Below are positions 41,138-50,207 of a stretch of 64,000 nt of DNA, in pieces; within the stretch, counting starts at the first letter, position 1; the number at the start of each line of letters is the position of its first letter. Below the pieces are notes generated by a model that did no database searches, was not told where the DNA came from, and saw only the letters and a list, made by a program, of their open reading frames with translations. Position numbers and translations under genes: made by a program. The stretch comes from DATCZB01 sp035513215 (GTDB lineage Bacteria > Pseudomonadota > Gammaproteobacteria > Steroidobacterales > Rariloculaceae). Where the stretch lies: NCBI GenBank assembly GCA_035513215.1, contig DATKCK010000015.1, positions 38,043 through 102,042 of the forward strand, given 5' to 3'.

Positions 41138-42604
41138 ATGCAGTCCGAGGCGAACTCCCTGCTGCGGGATATCGAGACCTTCTGTCGACGTGCCAAAATG
41201 GCGGAGTCGACGTTCGGCCGCGTGGCCGTCAATGACGGAAAATTGTGCAGCCGGCTCAGAAGCGGCCGCAGAATAACACTCGAGACCGCGGCCAGGATCA
41301 GGCGATACATAACGGAATTTAGTCCCGATGGAACGGACGGCGCCGAGACGGCTCCCGGCGCCGGGCCATCGGAAGCTAAGGGGAGTTCGATGGCTGCCAA
41401 ACCCGTGTCGGCGAAGAAGAAAACGAAGAAAAAGCCCGCCGGCAAGACGGGCAAGGCTGCGGGCGCGGGAAAGCCCGGCCTTTCCGACGATCGGCCGTTC
41501 CGCTTCTACGATAACCGCCAGAAGTATCTCGCATTCGTCAACACGACGAACGAGAAGCGCAAGGTTGCCGAGCGGGCGGCGAAGGAGCTCACGCTGCTCA
41601 GGCCGACGCCGCCGGCGCTCAAGATTTTCGATGCCGGCGTCGGCGACGGCACCGTGCTGAGCCATCTGATGCGCGCGATGCACCAGCGCTTCCCGACGAT
41701 GCCCTTCCTCGTCGTTGGCAAGGAAATCAGCATCGAGGACGTTCGGCTGACGCTCGAGAAGCTGCCGGACCGGTTCATGGAGCACCCGGCGAGCTGTATC
41801 GTCATCACGAATCTCTACTACGCCGAGGCGCCGTGGCTCAGGCCCCGCAGCGTCAAGAGCGCGGCGGCGCTGAACTGGCGGCAAGTGGCGCTCGAAGGCA
41901 CGTCTTCGTTCTCGTTCGGCGAGCAGCTCGCGGCGCTCGACAACTTTCTCGTCGACGGCTGGCAGGTGCGGGCGAGCGAGAAGACCGGCAACCCGATGTA
42001 CGTGCGCCCGTCCGTGCTCGTGCTCTACCGCAAGGATCACGCTTTCCTGATGGATAGCGTCATCCCGAAGCAGGGCAACTTCGCGGCCAATTACGATCTC
42101 GCGCTCGCCTCGCAGCCGTGGCGTGCGCGCATGAGCGCCGAGTTCAAGGTGCAAAAGGTGCTGGCGCCGATCGCACGCTCGCTCGCTCCCTCGGGACGCA
42201 TGCTCGTCGTCCAGTCCTGCGGTGAGGATCCGGCGCTCGAGCTGGTCAGGAAGGTCTGGCCCGACGAGGATCCGTTCAGGGTAAACCGTCACGAGCTCGT
42301 TCGCGTGCTCAAGAGGGAGCTCGGGCACGACGCGCGCAACTTCAATTTCGTCACGGGCTCCGATTCCAAAGCCATATTCCGCTACGAGATGCATACGCTG
42401 CCGAGCGAGGTTCAGCAAAGCATCGGGACATCGACGCTGTTCGCCGCCTGGAACGACGCAATCTACGTCAATCAGATCGAGGACGAGCGGCTCGAGCCCG
42501 TGCTCGCGAACAACGACTATCTGGCGCATACGGCGCAGGTGCTCAAGAAGCACAAGGGCCTGTGGTTCAACGACGAGAGCTTCGTCGTCTCGCGCAAGCA
42601 GTAG
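41138..42604 (+). CDS. HTH-like domain fused to SAM-dependent methyltransferase-like protein
   Basis: 488 residues. Residues about 1-62 (LLRDIETFCRRAKMAESTFG, AVNDGKLCSRLRSGRRI) resemble small proteobacterial helix-turn-helix regulators. Residues 88-113 are a Lys/Ala-rich linker. From about 118 on, FRFYDNRQKYLAF and IFDAGVGDGTVLSH (163-176) give a Rossmann methyltransferase with SAM motif I. The C-terminal half is not recognised. An internal ATG at 41390 (Met85) has GGGGAG four bases before it and could yield the enzyme part alone. It heads an operon of MetF-like, MetK, adenosine-kinase-like, AhcY and Fhs genes. It may methylate a substrate, regulate the operon, or both. Confidence 0.85.
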   Translation: MQSEANSLLRDIETFCRRAKMAESTFGRVAVNDGKLCSRLRSGRRITLETAARIRRYITEFSPDGTDGAETAPGAGPSEAKGSSMAAKPVSAKKKTKKKPAGKTGKAAGAGKPGLSDDRPFRFYDNRQKYLAFVNTTNEKRKVAERAAKELTLLRPTPPALKIFDAGVGDGTVLSHLMRAMHQRFPTMPFLVVGKEISIEDVRLTLEKLPDRFMEHPASCIVITNLYYAEAPWLRPRSVKSAAALNWRQVALEGTSSFSFGEQLAALDNFLVDGWQVRASEKTGNPMYVRPSVLVLYRKDHAFLMDSVIPKQGNFAANYDLALASQPWRARMSAEFKVQKVLAPIARSLAPSGRMLVVQSCGEDPALELVRKVWPDEDPFRVNRHELVRVLKRELGHDARNFNFVTGSDSKAIFRYEMHTLPSEVQQSIGTSTLFAAWNDAIYVNQIEDERLEPVLANNDYLAHTAQVLKKHKGLWFNDESFVVSRKQ

Positions 42605-42636
42605 ACCGGCACGGGAAAGATTGAGTGGAAGCGGCG

Positions 42637-43554
42637 ATGAAAGAGATCCAAGGGCTTAGCGGCAATGATCTGGTGGCGGCGATACAGCGCTTCGCCGCCG
42701 ATTACTCGATCGAGGCGACGACGCATGACGAGGCCAGGTTCGACGAGATCGCCGGTGAGCTCAAACCCGGCACGCGCGTTTACGTCGCACACGTCCCGGG
42801 CACTCCGATCGACGACGTCGTTGGTCTGGCGCTGCGCTTCAAGGACGCCGGCTTCACCGCCGTGCCGCATATCATTGCGCGCAAGCTCTCGAGCCGTGAG
42901 CAGCTCGAGGGCGCGCTCGCAAAGCTCAGCGAGGGAGGCGTCGATCAGGCGCTTTGCATCGCAGGCGATATCGCCGTCGAGAACAACGCCTTCGACAGCA
43001 GTCTCGAGGCTTTGCAGACCGGCCTTTTCGGTGAGTACGGGTTCAAGGAGATCGGCGTTGCCGCGCATCCGGAAGGCAGCGCCGCAATCGGCGAGGCGAG
43101 GGTAGCCGAGGCGCTCGCGGGCAAGGTCGAGTTCGCGAAGACGGCCCCGTTCAGGCTCCGCTTCGTCACGCAGTTCGGCTTCGATGCCCAGGCGTTCATC
43201 GACTGGGAGGCCGAGACGAGCGCGCGCGGGATCGATCTGCCGATCCATGTCGGCCTGGCGGGACCGGCGTCGCTGAAGCAGCTTGCCAGATTCGCGGTCG
43301 TCTGCGGCGTGGGCGCCTCGGCCCGTATGCTGAAGACCCGGACGGCGGCGACGGCCAATCTGCTGAAGAGCAAGGCGCCCGACGATCTCGTGGTCGATTT
43401 CGCGCGGCACCAGGCCGCCAATCCCGACACGCGTATCGAGAGCCCGCATATCTTCGCCTTCGGCGGCGTCGCAAAGTCCGCGCGCTGGATCAATGCCGTG
43501 CGCGACGGTCGCTTGAAGCTGAACAAGCGCGAGGACGGATTCGACGTTGCCTGA
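42637..43554 (+). CDS. methylenetetrahydrofolate reductase-like protein (MetF family, divergent)
   Basis: 305 residues from the ATG at 42637; a GTG at 42625 is an alternative. The MetF barrel can be followed: YSIEATTHDE with Glu26 in place of the FEFFPPK region, VPHIIARKLSSREQLE, DQALCIAGD (usual RGD-type FAD segment altered) and FKEIGVAAHPEGSA. It would reduce methylene-THF to methyl-THF with FADH2. The divergence leaves open a relative that works in the reverse direction or on a different folate. It lies 32 bases after the methyltransferase gene and 47 before metK. Confidence 0.8.
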   Translation: MKEIQGLSGNDLVAAIQRFAADYSIEATTHDEARFDEIAGELKPGTRVYVAHVPGTPIDDVVGLALRFKDAGFTAVPHIIARKLSSREQLEGALAKLSEGGVDQALCIAGDIAVENNAFDSSLEALQTGLFGEYGFKEIGVAAHPEGSAAIGEARVAEALAGKVEFAKTAPFRLRFVTQFGFDAQAFIDWEAETSARGIDLPIHVGLAGPASLKQLARFAVVCGVGASARMLKTRTAATANLLKSKAPDDLVVDFARHQAANPDTRIESPHIFAFGGVAKSARWINAVRDGRLKLNKREDGFDVA

Positions 43555-43601
43555 CCTTATTTCGGGAACGAGTTGAGAGAAAGCAAATAACAGGTGTAAC
43601 A

Positions 43602-44753
43602 ATGAGCAAGTCATATCTATTCACGTCCGAATCCGTCTCCGAAGGTCATCCGGACAAAATGGCCGATCAGGTGTCCGATGCGATCCTCGATGCGATCATC
43701 GCGCAGGACAAATCGAGCCGCGTTGCCTGTGAGACGCTGACCAAGACGGGCCTCGTCATGGTGGCGGGCGAGATCACGACCAACTCCCAGATCGAGGTCG
43801 AGGCGATCGTCCGCAAGGTCGTGCTCGACATCGGCTACGACCACTCGGACAAGGGTTTCGACGGCAACACCTGCGCAGTGCTGAACGGTCTCGGCAAGCA
43901 GTCCGGCGACATCGCGCGCGGCGTCGATCGCAAGGCGCCGGAAGAGCAGGGTGCGGGCGACCAGGGGCTCATGTTCGGCTACGCAACCAACGAGACGCCG
44001 ACCCTGATGCCGGCGCCGATCATCTATTCGCATCAGCTGCTCGAGAAGCACGCCAAGCTCCGTAAGTCCGGCAAGCTCGACTTCGCGCGCCCGGACGCCA
44101 AAAGCCAGCTGACCTTCCGCTACGAGGACAACAAGCCCGTCGGCATCGAGGCCGTCGTGCTGTCGACGCAGCACTCGCCCGATATTTCGCAGAAGGACCT
44201 CAAGGAAGCGATCATGGAGCTCGTGATCAAGCCCGTTCTGCCGAAGAAGTGGATCACGAAGCGCACCAGGTACCATATCAATCCGACCGGCCGGTTCGTC
44301 ATCGGCGGTCCGATGGGCGACTGCGGCCTGACGGGACGTAAGATCATCGTCGATACCTACGGCGGCATGGCCCGTCACGGCGGCGGTGCGTTCTCGGGCA
44401 AGGACCCGTCCAAGGTCGACCGCTCGGCGACCTATGCCGCGCGTTACGTCGCGAAGAACGTCGTTGCGGCCGGTCTCGCCGATCGCTGCGAGGTCCAGGT
44501 CTCCTACGCCATCGGTGTCGCGAAGCCGACCTCGGTCACGATCGAGACTTTCGGTACCAACAAGGTGGCCGAGTCGAAGATCGTCAGGGCCGTCAACGAC
44601 AACTTCGACCTTCGCCCCTACGGCATCGTCAAGATGCTCGATCTGCTGAAGCCCATCTATCAGAAGACGGCTGCCTACGGTCACTTCGGCCGCAAGGAGT
44701 TCAGTTGGGAGAAGACGGACAAGGCCGCGGCGCTGAAGGCGGCGTGTAACTAA
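43602..44753 (+). CDS. metK: S-adenosylmethionine synthetase
   Basis: 383 residues with GHPDKMADQVSDAILD, GAGDQGLMFGYA and GGGAFSGKDPSKVDRSA, the ATP, potassium and methionine site motifs of MetK. It makes SAM from methionine and ATP in the cytoplasm. It is the third gene of the SAM-cycle operon. A palindromic repeat lies 19 bases downstream. Confidence 0.97.
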   Translation: MSKSYLFTSESVSEGHPDKMADQVSDAILDAIIAQDKSSRVACETLTKTGLVMVAGEITTNSQIEVEAIVRKVVLDIGYDHSDKGFDGNTCAVLNGLGKQSGDIARGVDRKAPEEQGAGDQGLMFGYATNETPTLMPAPIIYSHQLLEKHAKLRKSGKLDFARPDAKSQLTFRYEDNKPVGIEAVVLSTQHSPDISQKDLKEAIMELVIKPVLPKKWITKRTRYHINPTGRFVIGGPMGDCGLTGRKIIVDTYGGMARHGGGAFSGKDPSKVDRSATYAARYVAKNVVAAGLADRCEVQVSYAIGVAKPTSVTIETFGTNKVAESKIVRAVNDNFDLRPYGIVKMLDLLKPIYQKTAAYGHFGRKEFSWEKTDKAAALKAACN

Positions 44754-44772
44754 GGAAGATCGAGGCAAAACG

Positions 44773-44811
44773 GGGTCAGACCCCATTTCCTGCGGAAATG
44801 GGGTCTGACCC
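44773..44811. repeat. GGGTCAGACCCC palindromic repeat, copy 2
   Basis: Perfect 18-base arms (44773-44790 and 44794-44811) with a 3-base loop, between metK and the PfkB-family kinase gene inside the operon. A stable hairpin here could lower transcription or set a processing point between the genes. Confidence 0.9.
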
Positions 44812-44842
44812 TGACTGACACGCTGACTGATACGGGAAAACA

Positions 44843-45775
44843 ATGACAGCGCTAATCTGCGGCTCCGCCGCCTACGACAACATTATGGTGTTCGAGGATT
44901 CGTTCAAGAATCACATCCTGCCGGACAAGATTCATATTCTGAACGTTGCCTTTCTCGTCCCTCGATTGCGCCGTGAGTTCGGCGGGTGCGCCACGAACAT
45001 CGCCTATAACATGAAGCTCCTTGGCGCGGACCCTTTGCCGATGGCTACCGTCGGCCAGGATTTCGGGCCGTACGCGGATTGGCTGGGCGAGAAGGGCATA
45101 CGTCAGGACCATATCCGAGTGCTCGACGACGTCTTCACGGCTCAGGCCTTCATCACGACCGACCTCGACGACAATCAGATCACGGCGTTTCATCCGGGCG
45201 CGATGAACTTCGCGGAGACCAACAAGGTGAGCGATGCCGCGGGCGTTTCCATCGGCATGGTATCTCCCGACGGCCGCGCCGGCATGATCGAGCATGCAGA
45301 GCAGTTCGCCGAGGCCGGCATCCCGTTCATATTCGATCCGGGTCAGGGTCTGCCGATGTTCGACGGCGACGATCTCAAGCGCTTCATCGAGCAGTGCACC
45401 TGGGTGACGGTAAACGATTACGAATGGCAGCTGCTCAAGGATCGCACGGGCTGGGACGCCGCGGATGTCACGGCGCGGACGCAAGCGCTAATAGTTACTC
45501 GTGGCGGTGAAGGATCGCTGATTCACACCAGGGATGGTGTGCACGATATCCCGGCGGCGCGACCGAAAGCCGTCGAGGATCCGACCGGTTGCGGCGACGC
45601 GTATCGCGCCGGTCTCTTGCACGGGCTCCTCAAAGACATGGACTGGGAGACGACGGGCCGTATCGCAAGCCTCATGGGCTCGATAAAGATCGAGCAGCAT
45701 GGAACGCAGAATCATTCATTCACACGAGACGAATTCAAGAAGCGGTTCAAGGCCGCCTTCAATCGATCGATTTAA
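44843..45775 (+). CDS. PfkB-family kinase, probable adenosine kinase
   Basis: 310 residues. Early FGGCATNIAYNMKLLGADPLPMATVGQDFG and late EDPTGCGDAYRAGLLHGL, with the GCGD catalytic Asp, are PfkB signatures. Related enzymes next to ahcY remove the adenosine released by SAH hydrolysis, so adenosine is the likely substrate; sequence alone cannot exclude a sugar. The ATG follows GGGAAAACA. It precedes ahcY by 19 bases. Confidence 0.88.
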   Translation: MTALICGSAAYDNIMVFEDSFKNHILPDKIHILNVAFLVPRLRREFGGCATNIAYNMKLLGADPLPMATVGQDFGPYADWLGEKGIRQDHIRVLDDVFTAQAFITTDLDDNQITAFHPGAMNFAETNKVSDAAGVSIGMVSPDGRAGMIEHAEQFAEAGIPFIFDPGQGLPMFDGDDLKRFIEQCTWVTVNDYEWQLLKDRTGWDAADVTARTQALIVTRGGEGSLIHTRDGVHDIPAARPKAVEDPTGCGDAYRAGLLHGLLKDMDWETTGRIASLMGSIKIEQHGTQNHSFTRDEFKKRFKAAFNRSI

Positions 45776-45794
45776 AGCGAGGAGCACTCAAGTT

Positions 45795-47216
45795 ATGGCA
45801 ACGAAGAAGAAGCCGGCCGGCAAGAAGAAGGCCGACTATTTCGTAAAGGACATCAAGCTCGCGCCCGAGGGCCGCAAGGAAATCGAGCTTGCGGAGGCGG
45901 AGATGCCGGGCCTCATGGCGACGCGAGAAGAGTACGGACCGTCCAAGCCGCTCAAGGGCGCCCGCATCACGGGTTCCCGGCACATGACGATCCAGACGGC
46001 CGTGCTGATCGAGACCCTCGAGGCGCTCGGCGCGAAGATCCGCTGGGCGAGCTGCAATATTTATTCCACTCAGGACCAGGCGGCTGCGGCGATCGCGGCG
46101 AACGGCACGCCGGTCTTCGCCTACAAGGGCGAGTCGCTGACCGAGTACTGGGGCTTCATCGACCGGACTCTGGACTGGGGTAACAGCACCGGGCCGAACA
46201 TGATTCTCGACGATGGCGGCGATGCGACGCTGTTCGTCCATCTCGCGACGCAGGCGCTCAAGAACCCGAAGGTTCTCGACAAGAAGCCGGGCAACGAGGA
46301 AGAGAAGATCCTTTACGCTCAGCTCAAGAAGTCGCTTGAAGCCGACCGCAAGCGCTTCGAAGGCATGGCGGCCGAGATCCGCGGCGTCTCCGAGGAGACG
46401 ACGACGGGTGTGCATCGGCTCTATCAAATGGAGAAGAAGGGTCAGTTGCTGTTCCCGGCGATCAACGTCAACGACTCGGTGACCAAGTCCAAGTTCGATA
46501 ATCTCTACGGCTGCCGCCACTCGCTCGTCGATGCGATCAATCGCGCGACCGACGTCATGCTGGCCGGTAAGATCTGCGTCGTCGCGGGTTACGGCGACGT
46601 CGGCAAGGGCTCGGCGCAGTCGCTCCGCGCGCAGTCGGCGCGCGTCGTCGTGACCGAGGTCGACCCGATCTGCGCGCTGCAGGCCGCGATGGAAGGCTAC
46701 GACGTCATGACGATGGAAGACGCCTGCAAGATAGGCGACCTGTTCGTCACGACCACGGGTTGCGTGGACGTCATCACGGAAAAGCACATGCTGCAGATGA
46801 AGGACAAGGCGATAGTCTGCAACATCGGCCACTTCGACAACGAAATCCAGATCGACAAGATGCGCAAGTACAAGTGGCGCAACATCAAGCCGCAGGTCGA
46901 TCAGATCTTCACGACGAAGGACAAGAGCATCATCCTGCTGGCCGAGGGCCGCCTAGTGAATCTCGGCTGCGCCACGGGACATCCGAGCTTCGTCATGTCG
47001 TCGAGCTTCACGAACCAGACGCTGGCGCAGATCGAGCTCTTCACCAAGAACTATCCGCTCGGCGTACACGTGCTGCCGAAACACCTCGACGAGAAGGTCG
47101 CGGCACTGCACCTCGACAAGGTCGGCGTCAAGCTGACGAAGCTGACGAAGCAGCAGGCCGACTATCTCGGCGTGCCGGTCAACGGTCCGTTCAAGCCCGA
47201 CCACTACCGCTACTAG
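45795..47216 (+). CDS. ahcY: S-adenosylhomocysteine hydrolase
   Basis: 473 residues from MATKKKPAGKKKADYFVKDI. The NAD site is VAGYGDVGKGSAQSLR, and ASCNIYSTQDQAAAAIA, ETTTGVHRLYQM, NVNDSVTKSKFDN and the ending KPDHYRY are diagnostic. It splits SAH into homocysteine and adenosine, removing the product that inhibits methyltransferases. GAGGAG is about 11 bases before the ATG. The N-terminus is Lys-rich, like the linker of the fused methyltransferase. Confidence 0.97.
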   Translation: MATKKKPAGKKKADYFVKDIKLAPEGRKEIELAEAEMPGLMATREEYGPSKPLKGARITGSRHMTIQTAVLIETLEALGAKIRWASCNIYSTQDQAAAAIAANGTPVFAYKGESLTEYWGFIDRTLDWGNSTGPNMILDDGGDATLFVHLATQALKNPKVLDKKPGNEEEKILYAQLKKSLEADRKRFEGMAAEIRGVSEETTTGVHRLYQMEKKGQLLFPAINVNDSVTKSKFDNLYGCRHSLVDAINRATDVMLAGKICVVAGYGDVGKGSAQSLRAQSARVVVTEVDPICALQAAMEGYDVMTMEDACKIGDLFVTTTGCVDVITEKHMLQMKDKAIVCNIGHFDNEIQIDKMRKYKWRNIKPQVDQIFTTKDKSIILLAEGRLVNLGCATGHPSFVMSSSFTNQTLAQIELFTKNYPLGVHVLPKHLDEKVAALHLDKVGVKLTKLTKQQADYLGVPVNGPFKPDHYRY

Positions 47217-47247
47217 GAACAAAGGGCCGACAAGATGGCGACAAGAT

Positions 47248-47274
47248 GGGGTCAGACCCTCCGGGTCTGACCCC
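47248..47274. repeat. GGGTCAGACCCC palindromic repeat, copy 3 (short form)
   Basis: 12-base arms (47248-47259 and 47263-47274) with a 3-base loop, between ahcY and fhs. It keeps the core but lacks the CATTT/AAATG extension found in the other copies, so it looks like a single-arm or deleted version. Confidence 0.85.
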
Positions 47275-47306
47275 GACGACGCCACCGACCACCCCTGGAG
47301 ACTTCC

Positions 47307-48989
47307 ATGGACGCTGATATCACTATTGCGCGCAATACGAAGCTCGAGAGGATCACCGATCTCGCGAAGGCCAAGCTCGGCATCGACCCGGACGACCTCG
47401 AGCCGTACGGCCATTTCAAGGCCAAGGTCTCGAAGAAGCTCATCGATTCGCTGAAGGACAAGCCGGACGGCAAGCTCGTGCTCGTCACGGCCATCACGCC
47501 GACGCCGGCGGGCGAAGGCAAGACGACGACGACGATAGGGCTCGCCGACGCGCTGAACAGCATCGGCAAGAAGACCATGGTCTGCGTGCGCGAGCCGTCG
47601 CTCGGTCCCTGTTTCGGCATGAAGGGCGGCGGGGCCGGCGGCGGTTACGCCCAGGTCGCACCGATGGACGACATCAATCTGCACTTTACTGGCGATTTTC
47701 ATGCCATCAGTGCCGCCCACAATCTGCTCTCTGCCCTTGTCGACAACCATATTTATCATGGCAACGAGCTCGGTTTCGACGTGCGCCGGCCGACGTGGCG
47801 CCGTGTCGTCGATATGAACGACCGGGCCCTGCGCAACGTCGTCATCGGCCTCGGCGGGCTCGCGGGCGGCGTGCCGCGCGAGAGCGGCTACGACATCACG
47901 GTCGCATCCGAGATCATGGCCATTCTCTGCCTGTCGACCTCACTCGACGACATGAAGGAGCGCTTCAGCAGGATCATCGTCGGCTACAACCGCAACCGCG
48001 AGGCGATTGTCGCGGGCGATCTGAACGCCCAGGGCGCGATGACTGTGCTGATGCGCGACGCCATCAACCCGAATCTCGTGCAAACGCTCGAGCATACGCC
48101 GACCTTCGTTCACGGCGGCCCGTTCGCGAATATCGCTCACGGGTGCAATTCGGCGCTCGCGACCAAGACGGCGCTCAAGCTCGCCGACTACGTAATCACC
48201 GAGGCCGGCTTCGGCGCGGATCTCGGCGCCGAGAAGTTCCTCGACATCAAGTGCCGACTGACGGGCCTCAGGCCGTCCGCGGTCGTGCTCGTCGCGACGA
48301 TCCGGGCGCTAAAATACTCGGGCGGCGTCGAGCTCGCCGATCTCAGCAAGGAAAACGTCGAGGCGCTGATCGGCGGATGCACGAACCTCGATCGTCACGT
48401 CGGCAATATCCGCAGCAATTTCGGCCTGCCTGTCGTGGTGGCGGTCAATCGATTCCACAGCGATACCGAAGCCGAGATCGACGCTCTGATCAAGCACATG
48501 GCCGAGCAGGGCGTCGAAGCCGTGATGGCCGAACATTTTGCGAAAGGCGGCGCCGAGGGCGCGGTCGAGCTCGCCGAGGTTGTCGCGAGAACGGCAGACG
48601 GGAACGCCAAGCCTGATCTCAGCTTCACCTACGAGGACAGCGACGGGCTGTGGCAGAAGATCGAGAAGATCGCGAAGAAGATTTATCACGCGAGCGAAGT
48701 CACGACGAGCGCGGCGGTTCGCACGAAGATCAAGAACTTCGAGAAGGAGGGCTACGGCCACTTCCCGGTCTGCATCGCAAAGACGCAGTATTCGTTCTCG
48801 ACCGACCCGAAGCTGCGCGGCGCGCCGACCGGGCACACCTTCGACGTTCGCGACGTCTACCTGTCGGCCGGCGCCGGCTTCATGGTTGCTCTGTCGGGTG
48901 ACATCATGACGATGCCGGGCCTTCCCAAGGTGCCGGCCGCGGACCAGATCGACATCGATTCGAACGGTGACATCGTCGGCCTGTCATAG
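47307..48989 (+). CDS. fhs: formate-tetrahydrofolate ligase
   Basis: 560 residues, the family length. The P-loop PTPAGEGKTTTTIGLADAL, KGGGAGGGYAQVAPMDDINLHFTGDFHAI and FGADLGAEKFLDIKCR are Fhs signatures. It activates formate to 10-formyl-THF with ATP. Together with MetF this gives methyl-THF if FolD, which is not in the window, supplies the middle step. Sixth and last gene of the rightward operon, with copy 3 of the palindromic repeat just upstream. Confidence 0.96.
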   Translation: MDADITIARNTKLERITDLAKAKLGIDPDDLEPYGHFKAKVSKKLIDSLKDKPDGKLVLVTAITPTPAGEGKTTTTIGLADALNSIGKKTMVCVREPSLGPCFGMKGGGAGGGYAQVAPMDDINLHFTGDFHAISAAHNLLSALVDNHIYHGNELGFDVRRPTWRRVVDMNDRALRNVVIGLGGLAGGVPRESGYDITVASEIMAILCLSTSLDDMKERFSRIIVGYNRNREAIVAGDLNAQGAMTVLMRDAINPNLVQTLEHTPTFVHGGPFANIAHGCNSALATKTALKLADYVITEAGFGADLGAEKFLDIKCRLTGLRPSAVVLVATIRALKYSGGVELADLSKENVEALIGGCTNLDRHVGNIRSNFGLPVVVAVNRFHSDTEAEIDALIKHMAEQGVEAVMAEHFAKGGAEGAVELAEVVARTADGNAKPDLSFTYEDSDGLWQKIEKIAKKIYHASEVTTSAAVRTKIKNFEKEGYGHFPVCIAKTQYSFSTDPKLRGAPTGHTFDVRDVYLSAGAGFMVALSGDIMTMPGLPKVPAADQIDIDSNGDIVGLS

Positions 48990-49040
48990 GCCGAGACCCC
49001 CCGTCGGCCGTGAGGCCGAACCGTCGCTCTACAAAAATGA

Positions 49041-49061
49041 GCGGCCCCGTTTCGGGGCCGC
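49041..49061 (-). terminator. GC hairpin, terminator for the NmrA-like gene
   Basis: Nine-base stem GCGGCCCCG/CGGGGCCGC with a 3-base loop. Read leftward it is followed by TCATTTTTGT, a T-run, so it suits the leftward NmrA-family transcript. Rightward, after fhs, there is no T-run, but the hairpin may still slow polymerase. Confidence 0.6.
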
Positions 49062-49106
49062 GATAACAAGAACGAAAGCTGGAAGCCGACTATGACGTCG
49101 GGTAGA

Positions 49107-50060
49107 TCAGTTCAAGGCCGGCAGGATCGTGTCTTTGTGCCTGGCCACGAACTGTTCGTACGTCAGCAGTTCGGGATTCAGCTTGCGCGTCGTGTCGACG
49201 CTGCGCGCCTCGAGGACCTCTTGCTCGAAGTCGCGATAAACCTGGAACATATTGCCGAGCTCGTCGGCGCCGGGAAAACCGAAACCGCGGTAGGCATCGG
49301 CGTCGACGGCGTTGTAGACGATCGGTCCGACGCCGAGCACCTTCGACAGGGTCTCGCCCATCTGCTCGATCGTCAGCGCTTCGCCGTAAATACCAACCGT
49401 CTTGCCGATATATTCCTGACCGGCCTTGAAGACGCCATAGGCGACTTTGCCGATATCCTCGGCAGCGATGCCGACGAGCTTGGCATCGCCCATGGGAAAT
49501 GCCCAGCTCAGCTCGCCGTCCTCGCCCTTCTTTGGCGCCAGGCCGAACAGGTACAAGTTGTCCCAGTAGAACGACGTGACGAGACGGGTAACGGGTAAGC
49601 CGGAAAAGTATGCGTCCGCCTCGGCCTTCGCGTCGAAGTGCGGTACGCGGTATTTTTCTTGCAGCATCGGCATGCGCTTGTCGTCCGGCGCCATGAGCTT
49701 GCGTGTATCCTCGAGCGTCGACCAGACGACATGCTTCACACCCGCCGCTTTGGCCGCTTCGGCGATGTTTTTCGCCTGTGCCTTCTCCTTTTCGCCGGAG
49801 AAGTGCTCCCAGAAATTCGTCACGGCGTAGACGCCATACGCCCCGGCAAACGCCTTCTTCAAGCTCTCGACGTCGTCGATGTCGGCTTTGACAACCTCTG
49901 CACCTTTGCTCGCGAGCCCCTTCGCCTTGTCCTTCGACGGATCACGCGTGATTGCCCGGCAAGCGAACCCGCCGGGCGCGTCGGCAAGGATGGCGCGACA
50001 CAGCCCGCCGCCCTGCGAGCCAGTCGAGCCCAATACTGCAATGGTTTTCTTATCAGCCAT
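49107..50060 (-). CDS. NmrA/HSCARG-like NAD(P)-binding protein
   Basis: 317 residues. The Rossmann start TIAVLGSTGSQGGGLCRAIL, then RAITRDPSK, VVKADIDDVESL and VYAVTNFWE fit the NmrA/HSCARG atypical short-chain dehydrogenase family. The active-site YxxxK is not obvious, so it may sense NADP(H) rather than reduce a substrate. AAGGAAAA precedes the ATG. It is convergent with fhs. Confidence 0.88.
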   Translation of the reverse strand: MADKKTIAVLGSTGSQGGGLCRAILADAPGGFACRAITRDPSKDKAKGLASKGAEVVKADIDDVESLKKAFAGAYGVYAVTNFWEHFSGEKEKAQAKNIAEAAKAAGVKHVVWSTLEDTRKLMAPDDKRMPMLQEKYRVPHFDAKAEADAYFSGLPVTRLVTSFYWDNLYLFGLAPKKGEDGELSWAFPMGDAKLVGIAAEDIGKVAYGVFKAGQEYIGKTVGIYGEALTIEQMGETLSKVLGVGPIVYNAVDADAYRGFGFPGADELGNMFQVYRDFEQEVLEARSVDTTRKLNPELLTYEQFVARHKDTILPALN

Positions 50061-50158
50061 GATGTTTTCCTTATCAAGACATGTCAGGGAAACGATGTAT
50101 TAGACCATAAGCGGCGCCGGCCGGCACACCCGGCCGCTCTTGCGGGCACGGAAAATGC

Positions 50159-50183
50159 ACGAGCCGGCGCATGGCCGGCTCGT
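50159..50183 (-). terminator. hairpin downstream of the MetE-like gene
   Basis: Nine-base stem ACGAGCCGG/CCGGCTCGT with a 7-base loop. In the leftward direction it is followed by GCATTTTCC, a weak T-run. It lies 25 bases after the MetE-like stop. Confidence 0.5.
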
Positions 50184-50207
50184 CGTTGCTCCCGGGATCG
50201 TCGGGTA

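Noticed and set aside
49041..49061. Terminator of the fhs operon
   Set aside because: The hairpin lacks a T-run on the plus strand, while the minus strand has one; it fits the NmrA-like gene better.
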